DNA from: Bacteroidota bacterium
GTDB taxonomy: Bacteria; Bacteroidota; Bacteroidia; Chitinophagales; Chitinophagaceae
Assembly (NCBI GenBank): GCA_029561255.1
Contig: JAKQJH010000367.1
Location: forward strand, 1-46,680
Direction: 5' to 3'
Length of the DNA: 46,680 bases
Shown: positions 17,288 through 26,288 of the stretch, piece by piece
Layout: every line of letters begins with the position of its first letter
Numbering within the stretch: the first letter of the stretch is position 1
Notes under the pieces: generated by a model
What the model saw: only the letters and a program-made list of their open reading frames with translations
The model's database searches: none
What the model was told of the DNA's origin: nothing
Program-made: the position numbers and the translations under genes

Positions 17288-18589
17288 ATGAATATTCTCA
17301 ATTTAGCTACCACTGATGAAAATGCCGCCGGCGTTGCCTGCAGGAATGCAAACGATATGTTCCTTAAAGCGGGCCATAATTCCCTGTTACTGGTAAAGGA
17401 ATCAGTTTCTGGTTACCCCGGAGTCCTGGCATTGAAGAAACGAAAATACGGAACCTACATCCACACACTTCCCGGCAGAATTGAAAACAGGTTGTCCCTG
17501 TTATACCGGAAGCTTCGTCCGTTTGACAGAGACGATAAGTACTCTTTTCATAATCTTGATGAAGGAAAGAAACATATTTCCGGTAAAGATATCCTTGACG
17601 CGGTTCCTTTCAAACCCGACGTGATTCTGATCTTTTGGGTCTCGAATTTTATCAATATGGAAACGGTCAGTGAAATGGCCGCATTGACTGAGGCCAAAAT
17701 AATGTGGATGATGACGGATAATGCCCCGCTTACGGGCGGCTGCCATTACCCCTGGGACTGCAAGGGATTTCATACTGATTGCAATAATTGCCCGGCCATC
17801 CTGACAAAAGGGTCCAAATCAATTGCGGAAAAAAACCTGGCTATAAAGAAAAAATTTATCCCGGGCAATGCGGAAATTATGAGCAGTTCGGAGTCTGATT
17901 ATCAGCGGGCTAAAAGCTCAGCGCTGTTTAAAGGGAAAGTTATCCATAAATTGCTTGCCCCGATCGACGAAAACAAGTTCAAACCCGGAGACAAAACCGC
18001 TGCCAGGGCTTTTTTTGGCATTCCGGAGGGTAAAAAAGTAATATTCTATGGGGCAAATGCGTTTAGTGATCCGCGGAAAGGGGGTACCAACTTCCTGAAT
18101 GCACTCAATATCCTTAAAGAAACACTCCGTCAACCGGACAGTAAATGCAATCCCTCGGATGTATTGCTCCTGCTGGCCGGCAAAGAAAAGCCTGTTCATT
18201 TTCTGGATATCGGGTTTGAAGTAAAAGAAGCGGGATATCTGAATGAAAATGAATTAATTACAGCCTACAATGCGGCTGATTTCTTAGTATCCCCCTCACT
18301 GGAAGATTCGGGCCCCATGATGGTCAATCAGAGTATCGTTTGTGGTACTCCAATGCTTGCTTTTGATATCGGAGTAGCAATGGATCTGATCGAAAATGGG
18401 GTAACCGGCTATAAAGCCAGGTTATTTGATGATGAAGACCTGGCCAACGGACTCAAATACCTGCTGTCTTTGTCTGAGGACGAACTTCAGACAATGTCAG
18501 TGAATTGCAGAAATTTTGCGTTACAGCATATGACGTATGCTGAATATACACGCAGACTGACTGCTATAATACAAAAGCAACCCTTATGA
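17288..18589 (+). CDS. GT4-type glycosyltransferase
   Basis: The 433-residue protein has a GT-B fold. The N-terminus (MNILNLATTDENAAGVACRN) resembles the WcaC-like group. A cysteine-rich mid-region (CHYPWDCKGFHTDCNNCPA) is typical of that subgroup. The donor domain has VIFYGANAFSDPRKGGTNFL and SPSLEDSGPMMVNQSIVCGT. The usual EX7E motif is altered: Glu is kept in LEDSG but the second Glu is Asn/Gln. Its last four bases (ATGA) overlap the FAD oxidoreductase gene, so the two are translationally coupled. The acceptor and donor are unknown. Confidence 0.88.
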   Translation: MNILNLATTDENAAGVACRNANDMFLKAGHNSLLLVKESVSGYPGVLALKKRKYGTYIHTLPGRIENRLSLLYRKLRPFDRDDKYSFHNLDEGKKHISGKDILDAVPFKPDVILIFWVSNFINMETVSEMAALTEAKIMWMMTDNAPLTGGCHYPWDCKGFHTDCNNCPAILTKGSKSIAEKNLAIKKKFIPGNAEIMSSSESDYQRAKSSALFKGKVIHKLLAPIDENKFKPGDKTAARAFFGIPEGKKVIFYGANAFSDPRKGGTNFLNALNILKETLRQPDSKCNPSDVLLLLAGKEKPVHFLDIGFEVKEAGYLNENELITAYNAADFLVSPSLEDSGPMMVNQSIVCGTPMLAFDIGVAMDLIENGVTGYKARLFDDEDLANGLKYLLSLSEDELQTMSVNCRNFALQHMTYAEYTRRLTAIIQKQPL

Positions 18590-20043
18590 ACAGCAAAAAG
18601 ACTGTAATTGTTGGCAGCGGACTTTCTGCGCTGATGATGGCTCGTATGATTAAAAAATACCGGGACCCGATGGCTGATATCGTAATTCTGGAAAAAGAAG
18701 AACAGGTGGGCGGGCAGTATGGTAGTATTAACTATGGCCAGTATGGGTATTTTGATGTAGGAATGCATATAATCTATGAAACCTGTATTCCTGAAATTGA
18801 TAATCTTTTTGAGGACCTCCTCACGGAAGAAGAGTGGATTATTCTGGATAATAATTATAAAGACATTGCAGGTATATATGTAAACGGCCGGTTACAGACC
18901 GATACCCCCTATGTGGATCTGCGGGACAGCTCCACAGAAAAATGGCGGGAATACGTGGCTGAACTTTTCCAGGTTATCCGGTCAGGTAAAGAGTGTCAAC
19001 TGCCAGAAGAACCTAATTCATACGATCTGCTGGTTAATCACTTCGGTAAACGTATCACCGATGAGATTTTTGTACCGATCCTGGAAAAACTATACTTTAA
19101 ACATCCTTCAGAACTGGCAGAGATTGCCAATAAATTCACGACCATTAACCGGCTGGCATTATTTGATTCAGCAACCATGCTTGATCTGATGAAGTCGGAT
19201 GAAATCAGGGCACGCATCTGCTATCCTGATCAGCTCAGCATGCCACAATACCGGCAGAATACGCAAAAAGGATTTTATCCCCGGGAATATGGAATGTTCA
19301 GGGTTATTAACAGGTTCCGGAAACAACTGGAAATGGAAGGCGTGACATTCCAGACATCCTGTTCTATCACCAATCTGCAGCTGGATCAGCAAACTATTAC
19401 TTCCATAGAGGTGAAAGGCAATAACGGGAATGTTGAATCATTGCCAGTAAAAGAGCTATTCTGGACAGCCGGACTACCCGGGCTTGCGGCAACACTTGGG
19501 ATCCCGGTTAAGGACCTGACGTTTGAAAAGAAAAAAACGGAAGATGTATATGTCAACCTGTTGTTTGACAAAAAGCCATCCATGGGTGAGTTATATTATT
19601 TCTACCCATTTGATACAGAATTCCGGTCTTTTCGGGTGACCAGTTATACAAACTATTGTCCTTCAGCAGCAGGTGAAAGGGGCTACCCGGTATGTGTGGA
19701 GTTTTGGGCAAGAGAAGAAGATTCCAAGACCGAGGAAAATCTTATCTTACAAGCGTGTGAGGAACTAAAAACCTTTGGAGTGATCGACGACAGCTACCAA
19801 TTGCTGTTTGGGAAAGTGGAGCGGAAAATGGCGGGATTCCCCTTGCCATCCGTAACCAATATCAGCACAATGAATACGATTAATGAACGGATCAGCAAGG
19901 CCGGTATCACTAATCTGACCGCAACAGGGGTGCTGACAGGTAAGAATGTGTTCTTTATTAAGGATGTTTTAATAGATACCTATAATAAGGTAATCAGTAA
20001 CCGGCCGATGCAATCGATCAGTAATTTTAAGAATGCTATCTGA
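18586..20043 (+). CDS. FAD/NAD(P)-binding oxidoreductase, amino-oxidase/UDP-galactopyranose-mutase-like
   Basis: The 485-residue protein begins with a Rossmann dinucleotide site (KKTVIVGSGLSALMMARMI) and a conserved glycine motif EKEEQVGGQYGSINYGQYG. This is as in flavin amine oxidases, protoporphyrinogen oxidase-like proteins and UDP-galactopyranose mutases. The C-terminus contains the second FAD contact (ITNLTATGVLTGKNVFFIKD). The reaction is not recognised. It could rearrange or oxidise a sugar or lipid-linked intermediate. It is coupled to the upstream glycosyltransferase (4-base overlap) and followed after 28 bases by an ATP-grasp gene. Confidence 0.75.
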   Translation: MNSKKTVIVGSGLSALMMARMIKKYRDPMADIVILEKEEQVGGQYGSINYGQYGYFDVGMHIIYETCIPEIDNLFEDLLTEEEWIILDNNYKDIAGIYVNGRLQTDTPYVDLRDSSTEKWREYVAELFQVIRSGKECQLPEEPNSYDLLVNHFGKRITDEIFVPILEKLYFKHPSELAEIANKFTTINRLALFDSATMLDLMKSDEIRARICYPDQLSMPQYRQNTQKGFYPREYGMFRVINRFRKQLEMEGVTFQTSCSITNLQLDQQTITSIEVKGNNGNVESLPVKELFWTAGLPGLAATLGIPVKDLTFEKKKTEDVYVNLLFDKKPSMGELYYFYPFDTEFRSFRVTSYTNYCPSAAGERGYPVCVEFWAREEDSKTEENLILQACEELKTFGVIDDSYQLLFGKVERKMAGFPLPSVTNISTMNTINERISKAGITNLTATGVLTGKNVFFIKDVLIDTYNKVISNRPMQSISNFKNAI

Positions 20044-20071
20044 TCACCGGCTGCCAAACAGCAGAGAGGAT

Positions 20072-21022
20072 ATGTATAATATATTAGTCACAGGAGTAGG
20101 ATCTATAATCGGATATGGAATAATTGATGGATTACGAAAATCAACTATCCCTGTCAGTATTACCGGGGTTGATATTTACGATGATGCCTACGGCGCAGTG
20201 ATTGCTGATCATTTTGAAAAAGGGGTCAGGGCGGATGCACCGGAGTATATAGATTTTATTAACCAGGTTGTTGATCAGTATAAAATTGACCTGATTATAC
20301 CCGGTATTGAACAGGACCTTTATGCAATGTGGGAGCATCGCGACAAGATCAGCACCAAAGTGGTTTTTGGAAACGAATTGTGCATGCAGATGGCAAAGGA
20401 TAAATTATTCACTTTCGAGTACCTGTACGAAAAGAATATCCGGCTGATACCTACCCTGCACCACTGCACTTTTTCTGAATGCCGGGATAAATTCGGCCTG
20501 CCTTTTTTACTGAAACCCATACTTTCCTCCGCCTCTAAAGGAATTGAATTAATCCGGACAGAGGAGGAGTTTGATTTTTATTCCCGTCGTGCAGGAGGTA
20601 AATGTATTTACCAGAAAATAGTGGGATCTATGGAAGAAGAATACACCGCCAATGTCTTTGGAGACGGAAACGGTGGGTTGTTTGATGTAATTATTTTGAA
20701 AAGGAAACTATCCGGAGAAGGGGCAACCAGTAAAGCGGTCTATACAGATAATCCATTGCTGCTTGAATATATTAAGGTGCTTTGCACCCTTTTAAAGCCG
20801 GATGGGCCGATGAATATACAACTGCGGACAGAAGCAGGCGTGCCTTACCTGTTGGAAATAAACTCCAGGGTTTCCAGTTCCTGTTCTATCCGTACATCTA
20901 TGGGTTATAATGAACCGGAAATGTGCCTGAAGTATTACCTGACCGGTGAAAAGATAGTACCAGCCCCCCGTATTCCGGGCCGGGCGATCCGTTATATCGC
21001 AGATTATTTTATTGCCACATGA
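20072..21022 (+). CDS. ATP-grasp ligase (CarB-like)
   Basis: I choose ATG 20072, with AGAGGA just upstream, giving 316 residues starting MYNILVTGVGSIIGYGIIDG. The upstream in-frame ATG at 20033 would add 13 unconserved residues and overlap the previous gene. ATP-grasp features are GLPFLLKPILSSASKGIEL (nucleotide-binding Lys and loop), YQKIVGSMEEEYTANVFG, and the metal-binding GVPYLLEINSRVSSS. Enzymes of this type join a carboxylate to an amine or thiol through an acyl phosphate. In polysaccharide loci they often add amino acids to sugars. The substrate is unknown. It overlaps the next gene by four bases. Confidence 0.85.
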   Translation: MYNILVTGVGSIIGYGIIDGLRKSTIPVSITGVDIYDDAYGAVIADHFEKGVRADAPEYIDFINQVVDQYKIDLIIPGIEQDLYAMWEHRDKISTKVVFGNELCMQMAKDKLFTFEYLYEKNIRLIPTLHHCTFSECRDKFGLPFLLKPILSSASKGIELIRTEEEFDFYSRRAGGKCIYQKIVGSMEEEYTANVFGDGNGGLFDVIILKRKLSGEGATSKAVYTDNPLLLEYIKVLCTLLKPDGPMNIQLRTEAGVPYLLEINSRVSSSCSIRTSMGYNEPEMCLKYYLTGEKIVPAPRIPGRAIRYIADYFIAT

Positions 21023-21708
21023 AAATTGCCATAATTTCTGATATCCATGGTAACTTTCCGGCTTTACAGGCGGTATTAAAAGATATCAATACGGAAGGGG
21101 TGGACCAGGTCTATTGCCTGGGCGATATGGTCGGTTACTACTGTATGATTGATGAAGTGATCGACACATTAAGGGAAAGAGAAATTCCCTCACTCATGGG
21201 AAACCATGACTATGCACTCTGTTTCAGTAATGGAGTCATTGAACGGTCAAAGACCTGTACCCATATTCTGGGCAGACAGTTACGGGAAATCAGACCAGAT
21301 AACCGCGAGTGGCTGCAAAGACGGCCTGCCGGGTTAGAATTTAAACTGGCTGCTGAATCTTATTTTTGTGTACATGGTGGATTGGAGGATCCGGTAGATG
21401 AGTATATTAATAAGGTCGATGAGGACTATTTCACCCGTCATGCCTTTGTGCATGACGTGCTGATTTCAGGCCATACCCATCAGTTACGGAACGAGAAAGC
21501 GGGGAAGTTCACTTACCTGAATCCCGGATCGGTAGGCCAGCCCCGTGACGGAAACCCGGAAGCCGCTTATCTGCTGATCACTGAAACAGCAAAGTGGCAT
21601 AAAAGGGTTCCTTACGAAGTGGACCGGGTGGCGGACGCGATGAAGGAAAAAGGATATGAACCCTATATATATGAAATTTTATACCGCGGTGTAAAAATTG
21701 GCGGATGA
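21019..21708 (+). CDS. Calcineurin-like metallophosphoesterase (YfcE/YvnB-like)
   Basis: The 229-residue protein has all the metal-binding blocks of the family in order: DIHGN (AIISDIHGNFPALQAV), GDMVGY, GNHDYAL, HGGL and GHTHQ. The full set suggests an active dinuclear phosphodiesterase or phosphatase. Its ATG overlaps the stop of the ATP-grasp gene (ATGA), so they are probably made together. It may remove phosphate from an intermediate of the same modification, but that is inferred only from the coupling. Confidence 0.88.
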   Translation: MKIAIISDIHGNFPALQAVLKDINTEGVDQVYCLGDMVGYYCMIDEVIDTLREREIPSLMGNHDYALCFSNGVIERSKTCTHILGRQLREIRPDNREWLQRRPAGLEFKLAAESYFCVHGGLEDPVDEYINKVDEDYFTRHAFVHDVLISGHTHQLRNEKAGKFTYLNPGSVGQPRDGNPEAAYLLITETAKWHKRVPYEVDRVADAMKEKGYEPYIYEILYRGVKIGG

Positions 21709-21749
21709 AAACCAGCGTACTACTATTCATGAATTGAAATAAATAGCAG

Positions 21750-22874
21750 ATGATACCATTTAACAAACCTTATCTGACCGGTAAAGAAATGCATTACATG
21801 TACCAGGCCGTATATTCCGGAAAAATTTCCGGAAACGGGTTGTTTACCCAGAAATGCCAGGCTTATTTTGAAAAGCAATCCGGTTTTAAAAAAGCACTGC
21901 TGACCACTTCCTGTACCGATGCATTGGAGATGAGTGCCATGCTTGCGGCTATTGAGCCGGGTGATGAAGTCATTGTTCCATCCTACACATTTGTATCCAC
22001 CGCTCTTGCTTTTGTACGGCAAGGGGCAAAGATAATTTTTGCAGACAGTTCACCGGTGAATCCGAATATTGATGCGGACAAGATTGAAGAACTGATCAGT
22101 CCCCGGACCCGTGCCATTGTGCCGGTACATTATGCAGGTATTGCCTGCGATATGGACAAGATTATGGCCCTGGCTGCAAAGTATAATCTGCTGGTCATTG
22201 AAGATGCAGCCCAGGCTATCGATTCGTTTTATAAAAGCCGCCCCCTTGGGTCTATCGGGCATCTTGCGGCTTTCTCATTTCATGAAACAAAGAATATTAA
22301 CTCCGGTGAAGGGGGGCTACTGGCTATCAATGACGAAAAGCTGGTAGGCCGTGCAGAAATTATCTGGGAAAAAGGAACAAACCGCAGCGATTTTTCGCGC
22401 GGTGTCGTTAGCAAATATGAATGGGTGGATACAGGATCCTCTTTCCTTCCTTCAGAAATTAATGCCGCTTATCTTTTTGCGCAGATCGAGCACCTGGAGG
22501 ATATACAAAACAGGAGAAAAGAAATATGGGAACAGTATAATAAAGGGTTACAGGGCTGGGCAAGTGCCAATGGGATTGGCCTCCCTCAAATACCAGATTA
22601 TGCGACCAACAATGCCCATATGTTTTATGTGGTATGTAAAGATGGCGCACAACGTAACCGGCTCGTGGAACACCTGAAGAGCGGGGAAATATGGGCTGTT
22701 TCCCACTACCTCAGCCTTCACCGCAGTCCTTATTATAAAGGATCCGATCGTGGTGCTGAACTGGTAAACAGTGACCACTATACCGATTGCCTTCTGCGAT
22801 TGCCCCTGTTTTATGAATTAAGTAATGAGGAAACGGCCAGAATCATCAGCCGTATCTGCTCTTTTGCAGGATAA
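21750..22874 (+). CDS. wecE: dTDP-4-amino-4,6-dideoxygalactose transaminase (WecE/RffA-like)
   Basis: The 374-residue PLP enzyme of the DegT/DnrJ/EryC1 family follows E. coli WecE closely. Shared blocks include MIPFNKPYLTGKE, GNGLFTQKCQAYFEKQ, PGDEVIVPSYTFVSTALAFV, IVPVHYAGIACDMDKIMALA, VIEDAAQAI, the PLP-lysine motif AFSFHETKNINSGEGGLL, and AEIIWEKGTNRSDFSRG. It should aminate C4 of dTDP-4-keto-6-deoxyglucose, using glutamate, to give dTDP-Fuc4N. The rmlA/rmlB genes needed for the precursor are not in the window. The amino group made here is a natural target for the acetyl- and formyltransferases in the cluster. Confidence 0.9.
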   Translation: MIPFNKPYLTGKEMHYMYQAVYSGKISGNGLFTQKCQAYFEKQSGFKKALLTTSCTDALEMSAMLAAIEPGDEVIVPSYTFVSTALAFVRQGAKIIFADSSPVNPNIDADKIEELISPRTRAIVPVHYAGIACDMDKIMALAAKYNLLVIEDAAQAIDSFYKSRPLGSIGHLAAFSFHETKNINSGEGGLLAINDEKLVGRAEIIWEKGTNRSDFSRGVVSKYEWVDTGSSFLPSEINAAYLFAQIEHLEDIQNRRKEIWEQYNKGLQGWASANGIGLPQIPDYATNNAHMFYVVCKDGAQRNRLVEHLKSGEIWAVSHYLSLHRSPYYKGSDRGAELVNSDHYTDCLLRLPLFYELSNEETARIISRICSFAG

Positions 22875-22906
22875 ACGGACCACCTATTTATTTTAATCAT
22901 ACGCAG

Positions 22907-23845
22907 ATGCACCCGGCTCTTTCAAAATATCTCTCCAAGTTGTTTATCCAGCAATGGGTGATCGGCGTGGGAAAATGCAGTCCGGGTGATATACTCGAAA
23001 GCAGGGTATTTGATCCGGAGATCAGCTGGCTGGATGTTGGAACAGCCGATCGATTTTTCGCTGACCCGTTTTTAGTGAAAGCCGCAGATGGACAATACCG
23101 GATTTTATTTGAAGACTATACATTCTCTACCGGCTATGGACATATTGCTGAACTGGAAGTTACCGACCGGCTGTCACTGAAGAAAAGTAAAAAAATTCTG
23201 GATACCGGCAGTCATTTGTCCTATCCGTTTATTTTCAGGGAAAATGGACGGATTTATATTTTTCCGGAAGCTGCTCAGAGTGGCAAGCTGACCTGTTATG
23301 AGTATCATGCGGAAACCAGTTCAATGGAGATGGTTAAAGTAATACTGGAACAACCGTTACTGGATAGTACTATCATAAAGAAAGACGGCCGGTATTGGTT
23401 GTTTTGTACCCGGCTTGGCCAGGGAGAAGACCGGCAATTGCATATTTATTCTTCGGATCAACTCCTGGGCGATTATAAACCCCACCCGATGAATCCGGTA
23501 AAAGAGGATATCAACGGCAGCCGGCCGGCTGGCGCGCTGATAGCCTATAAGGGTGAGTGGTTTCGTCCGGCACAAGACAGCCGCTATACTTATGGCGGAG
23601 GAATGGTGATTAATAAAATAGTACGGTTGGATGAGCAGGAATTCGCCGAGGAGTTTTATATGCGGATCAGCCCGGGCATTCACAGTGGCCGGAAAGCCGG
23701 AATCCGGGGTATGCATACATTAAATTTTTCGGATGAACTCCTGGTAACTGATGGTACCCGCTGGCGCTTTGCACCAATAGTAAAACTCAGGCAGCTGATG
23801 ATGAAGTTCAGCCATAACAATAAACAGGTAAAAGAGAAGGGATAG
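22907..23845 (+). CDS. Stand-alone five-bladed beta-propeller protein (GINT1_N-like)
   Basis: The 312-residue protein has repeated ADPF/SYPF/DST/SRPAG blades, as in GH43/GH68-like propellers and the N-terminal domain of plant glucosamine inositolphosphorylceramide transferase. Key blocks are RFFADPFLVKA, FEDYTFSTGYGHIAELEV, HLSYPFIFRENGRIYIFPE and SRPAGALIAYKGEWFRPAQD. It is clearly homologous to residues about 295-561 of the formyltransferase fusion at 29547 (shared SSDQLL, KPHP.NPV and SRPAG). No signal peptide is evident. It may bind or transfer a sugar in polysaccharide assembly; its chemistry is not established. Confidence 0.75.
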   Translation: MHPALSKYLSKLFIQQWVIGVGKCSPGDILESRVFDPEISWLDVGTADRFFADPFLVKAADGQYRILFEDYTFSTGYGHIAELEVTDRLSLKKSKKILDTGSHLSYPFIFRENGRIYIFPEAAQSGKLTCYEYHAETSSMEMVKVILEQPLLDSTIIKKDGRYWLFCTRLGQGEDRQLHIYSSDQLLGDYKPHPMNPVKEDINGSRPAGALIAYKGEWFRPAQDSRYTYGGGMVINKIVRLDEQEFAEEFYMRISPGIHSGRKAGIRGMHTLNFSDELLVTDGTRWRFAPIVKLRQLMMKFSHNNKQVKEKG

Positions 23846-23850
23846 AAACT

Positions 23851-25095
23851 ATGAACCGGCAGATACAGAACATATTGTCATTGATGTACCCCTTCTTTCC
23901 GTTCCTGGCATGGATAGCCCATTTTGCCGGAGATAAGCCGGTGACCTTTTACTTTAATATCCTGGCATTACCACTGGCCATTTACTTCCTGGTCAGTTCA
24001 AAACGCAAACTGCCGGCTTACCTGATCTGCTTTATGCTTTTTGTGTTTTATCATCTCGCTTCTTCCTTTATCAATCATACCATCCCGGATAACCAGAACC
24101 CGGCGTTCTTTATTCTATATGATTATAACGTATTCGCCTTCGCCATGTTTGTGGTTATTGAGAATACGGATTTTGATGTGGCGTTTATAGAAAAAATGAA
24201 CCGTAATATTTTTTACATAATTGTCATTTCACTGCTGGTAAGTATTCTGCAGATGCAGAATCCGAATTTTTTCTTCAACCCACGTGTGCTGATGGATAAT
24301 CCCGAGGAGTTCGGTGAAGTGGAAATCAGAAATGCATCGATTTACTCCTGGTACACGGCGAACTCGGGCGGTATCACATTCCCGATCCTGATCTCTTTTG
24401 CGCTCAACTACTTTGAAGCACAGAAAAGCCGCTTCATGTTTATCGTTTTGGCCGGTATATTGGTCTCCTTCCTGACCAAGGCCCGCTACGTAATGATCTC
24501 CGCTATCCTTGTTTTTTCACAATTGTTTATTTCAAAAGGCAAATCATTCACTAAACTGATTTCACTTGCTTTCATCTTCGCTGCAGGTATTGCGCTTTTT
24601 GTTTTTATTGCCGACCAGGTGGGATATGATCTGCAAAAAGTAATCTCCAGTCGTATCCTGGAAGAGGATTCGGATATGGAATCGGCCAAAGCGCGGGTGG
24701 TTTCCTATGAAGTTTTTATGAAAGTATTCCCGCAGCATCCATGGTTGGGTGTGGGGCCGGCTACAGGAAAGGATGTGGTTGAACTACTTGGAGGAGGGAT
24801 ACCCCTGATCCACGTAGGCTACCTGTCCTACCTCTATTTTTACGGACTGGTGGGTTGTTTGTTTCTCTTCCTATCCTTATTTTTTCTGTTACGTGACGGC
24901 TGGCGGGTGGGTAAAAAATGGGGATTCTGGGGCAGTTTTTATGGCCTGATTACCTTTTGTGTGGCCAATGCCACCTTCGTGTATTTTAATTTCGCTGAGA
25001 TGGGTATAGTCCTGTGTGTGATTTATCAGCGTTTTTATAAAACCTATGAACCGGAAGAAAGTGAATTGGAGGATACCCCTGCAACAACTTCCTGA
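23851..25095 (+). CDS. Wzy-like O-antigen polymerase / ligase-family membrane protein
   Basis: The 414-residue protein has about ten or eleven hydrophobic segments and a larger periplasmic loop before SYEVFMKVFPQHPWLGVGPA and PLIHVGYLSYLYFYGLVG. This is the HPWLGVG...H..YL pattern of the Wzy_C (O-antigen ligase/polymerase) family. With the flippase and Wzc-like protein it completes a Wzx/Wzy-dependent pathway and should polymerise repeat units in the periplasm. It begins five bases after the propeller gene. Confidence 0.85.
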   Translation: MNRQIQNILSLMYPFFPFLAWIAHFAGDKPVTFYFNILALPLAIYFLVSSKRKLPAYLICFMLFVFYHLASSFINHTIPDNQNPAFFILYDYNVFAFAMFVVIENTDFDVAFIEKMNRNIFYIIVISLLVSILQMQNPNFFFNPRVLMDNPEEFGEVEIRNASIYSWYTANSGGITFPILISFALNYFEAQKSRFMFIVLAGILVSFLTKARYVMISAILVFSQLFISKGKSFTKLISLAFIFAAGIALFVFIADQVGYDLQKVISSRILEEDSDMESAKARVVSYEVFMKVFPQHPWLGVGPATGKDVVELLGGGIPLIHVGYLSYLYFYGLVGCLFLFLSLFFLLRDGWRVGKKWGFWGSFYGLITFCVANATFVYFNFAEMGIVLCVIYQRFYKTYEPEESELEDTPATTS

Positions 25096-25109
25096 GAAAA
25101 AAACCTGCA

Positions 25110-26285
25110 ATGACGATCATTATTTTTGGTGACCTTTTCAGTTTTCCTGAAGGCCATGCGGCCACCAACAGGATATTTACCTATGCCAAGGGGTTAAAGG
25201 AGAATGGTGTACACGTAGCAGTGATCTGTTTCTCAAATGACTACCTCGAACAACCGGACGGAGTGGCTGAAGGAATACCTTATTATAATGCTTTTAACCG
25301 CATCAGCCGGAGCCCGTCTTTTTTTGCCCGTCGCTGGCATAAAATGAAAAAATATTTCCGGACTTATCAACTGATTAAAAAAATCAACCGTCAGGATAAA
25401 GTGATGGCGATAAACCGGTGGAGTGATATCCCCTTTACCCAGTTTTATATCTGGCTCCTGTCCCGGTTTTTGGGAATTAAAATAATCACCGAATGCAATG
25501 AGCATCCTTTACGTTATCATCAACAGGGTAGCTGGCGCCGGTGGATCGGGCGAATGCGATTCCGGATGGATGCTTTTTTCGCGGATGGAATTCTCTGTAT
25601 TTCTGATTACCTGGTAAGGTTTCACCAGGAAAGGGGGATCCATCCACGCAAATTATTCCTGTTACCCAGTACTGTGGATCCTACCCGATTCAGGCAGGTG
25701 GGTGAAAGGCCGCTGGGGGATTTCTATATCGGGTATTTTGGTTCACTTACATTCCGCAGAGATGATATCGGTGTATTACTGGACGCTTTTTCCATCGTTC
25801 ACCAGCAGGGTAAAACGGCCCGGCTGGTTTTGGGTGGATTTTGTACTGATGAGGAACGACTGAAAATCAGGAAACGGATTAGTGAACTGGATTTAGCTGC
25901 GAACGTCCTGCTGGTTGAATACCTTTCAAGAAATGAGATACTCCGGTACATCGGCCATGCGGATATCCTGGTAATGGTAAGGGCGCGCGATCTGGAATCA
26001 GACGCATCCTATCCTTCCAAACTTACAGAATTCCTGGCCAGCGGACGACCGGTACTTTCTGTCAATGTTGGTGAAGTGGGTGAATATATTAAGGACGGTA
26101 TAAGCGCTTATCTTGTTTCCCCGGGTGACAGTAAGGCCATGGCAGAAAAGCTAATCTATATGATCGATCATTACAGTGAAGCACTGCTGGTAGGCCAAAA
26201 GGGCCGGGAGCTGACAGACACCATATTCAATTATAATTTTCAGGCGAAAAGGCTGATTGAATATATACAAAAACTAAATATGTGA
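25110..26285 (+). CDS. GT4-type glycosyltransferase
   Basis: The 391-residue GT-B enzyme starts MTIIIFGDLFSFPEGHAATN. It has an acceptor-domain segment IITECNEHPLRYH and a donor domain with FYIGYFGSLTFRRDDIGVLL and SYPSKLTEFLASGRPVLSVN. The donor-binding Glu of the EX7E motif is only partly matched (KLTEFLASG keeps one Glu). It is followed three bases later by the GT2 gene. The sugar specificity is unknown. Confidence 0.88.
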   Translation: MTIIIFGDLFSFPEGHAATNRIFTYAKGLKENGVHVAVICFSNDYLEQPDGVAEGIPYYNAFNRISRSPSFFARRWHKMKKYFRTYQLIKKINRQDKVMAINRWSDIPFTQFYIWLLSRFLGIKIITECNEHPLRYHQQGSWRRWIGRMRFRMDAFFADGILCISDYLVRFHQERGIHPRKLFLLPSTVDPTRFRQVGERPLGDFYIGYFGSLTFRRDDIGVLLDAFSIVHQQGKTARLVLGGFCTDEERLKIRKRISELDLAANVLLVEYLSRNEILRYIGHADILVMVRARDLESDASYPSKLTEFLASGRPVLSVNVGEVGEYIKDGISAYLVSPGDSKAMAEKLIYMIDHYSEALLVGQKGRELTDTIFNYNFQAKRLIEYIQKLNM

Positions 26286-26288
26286 TCT

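Noticed and set aside
20033-20071. Upstream ATG for the ATP-grasp gene
   Set aside because: The added 13 residues are unconserved and overlap the previous gene. ATG 20072 has AGAGGA upstream and begins the conserved domain.
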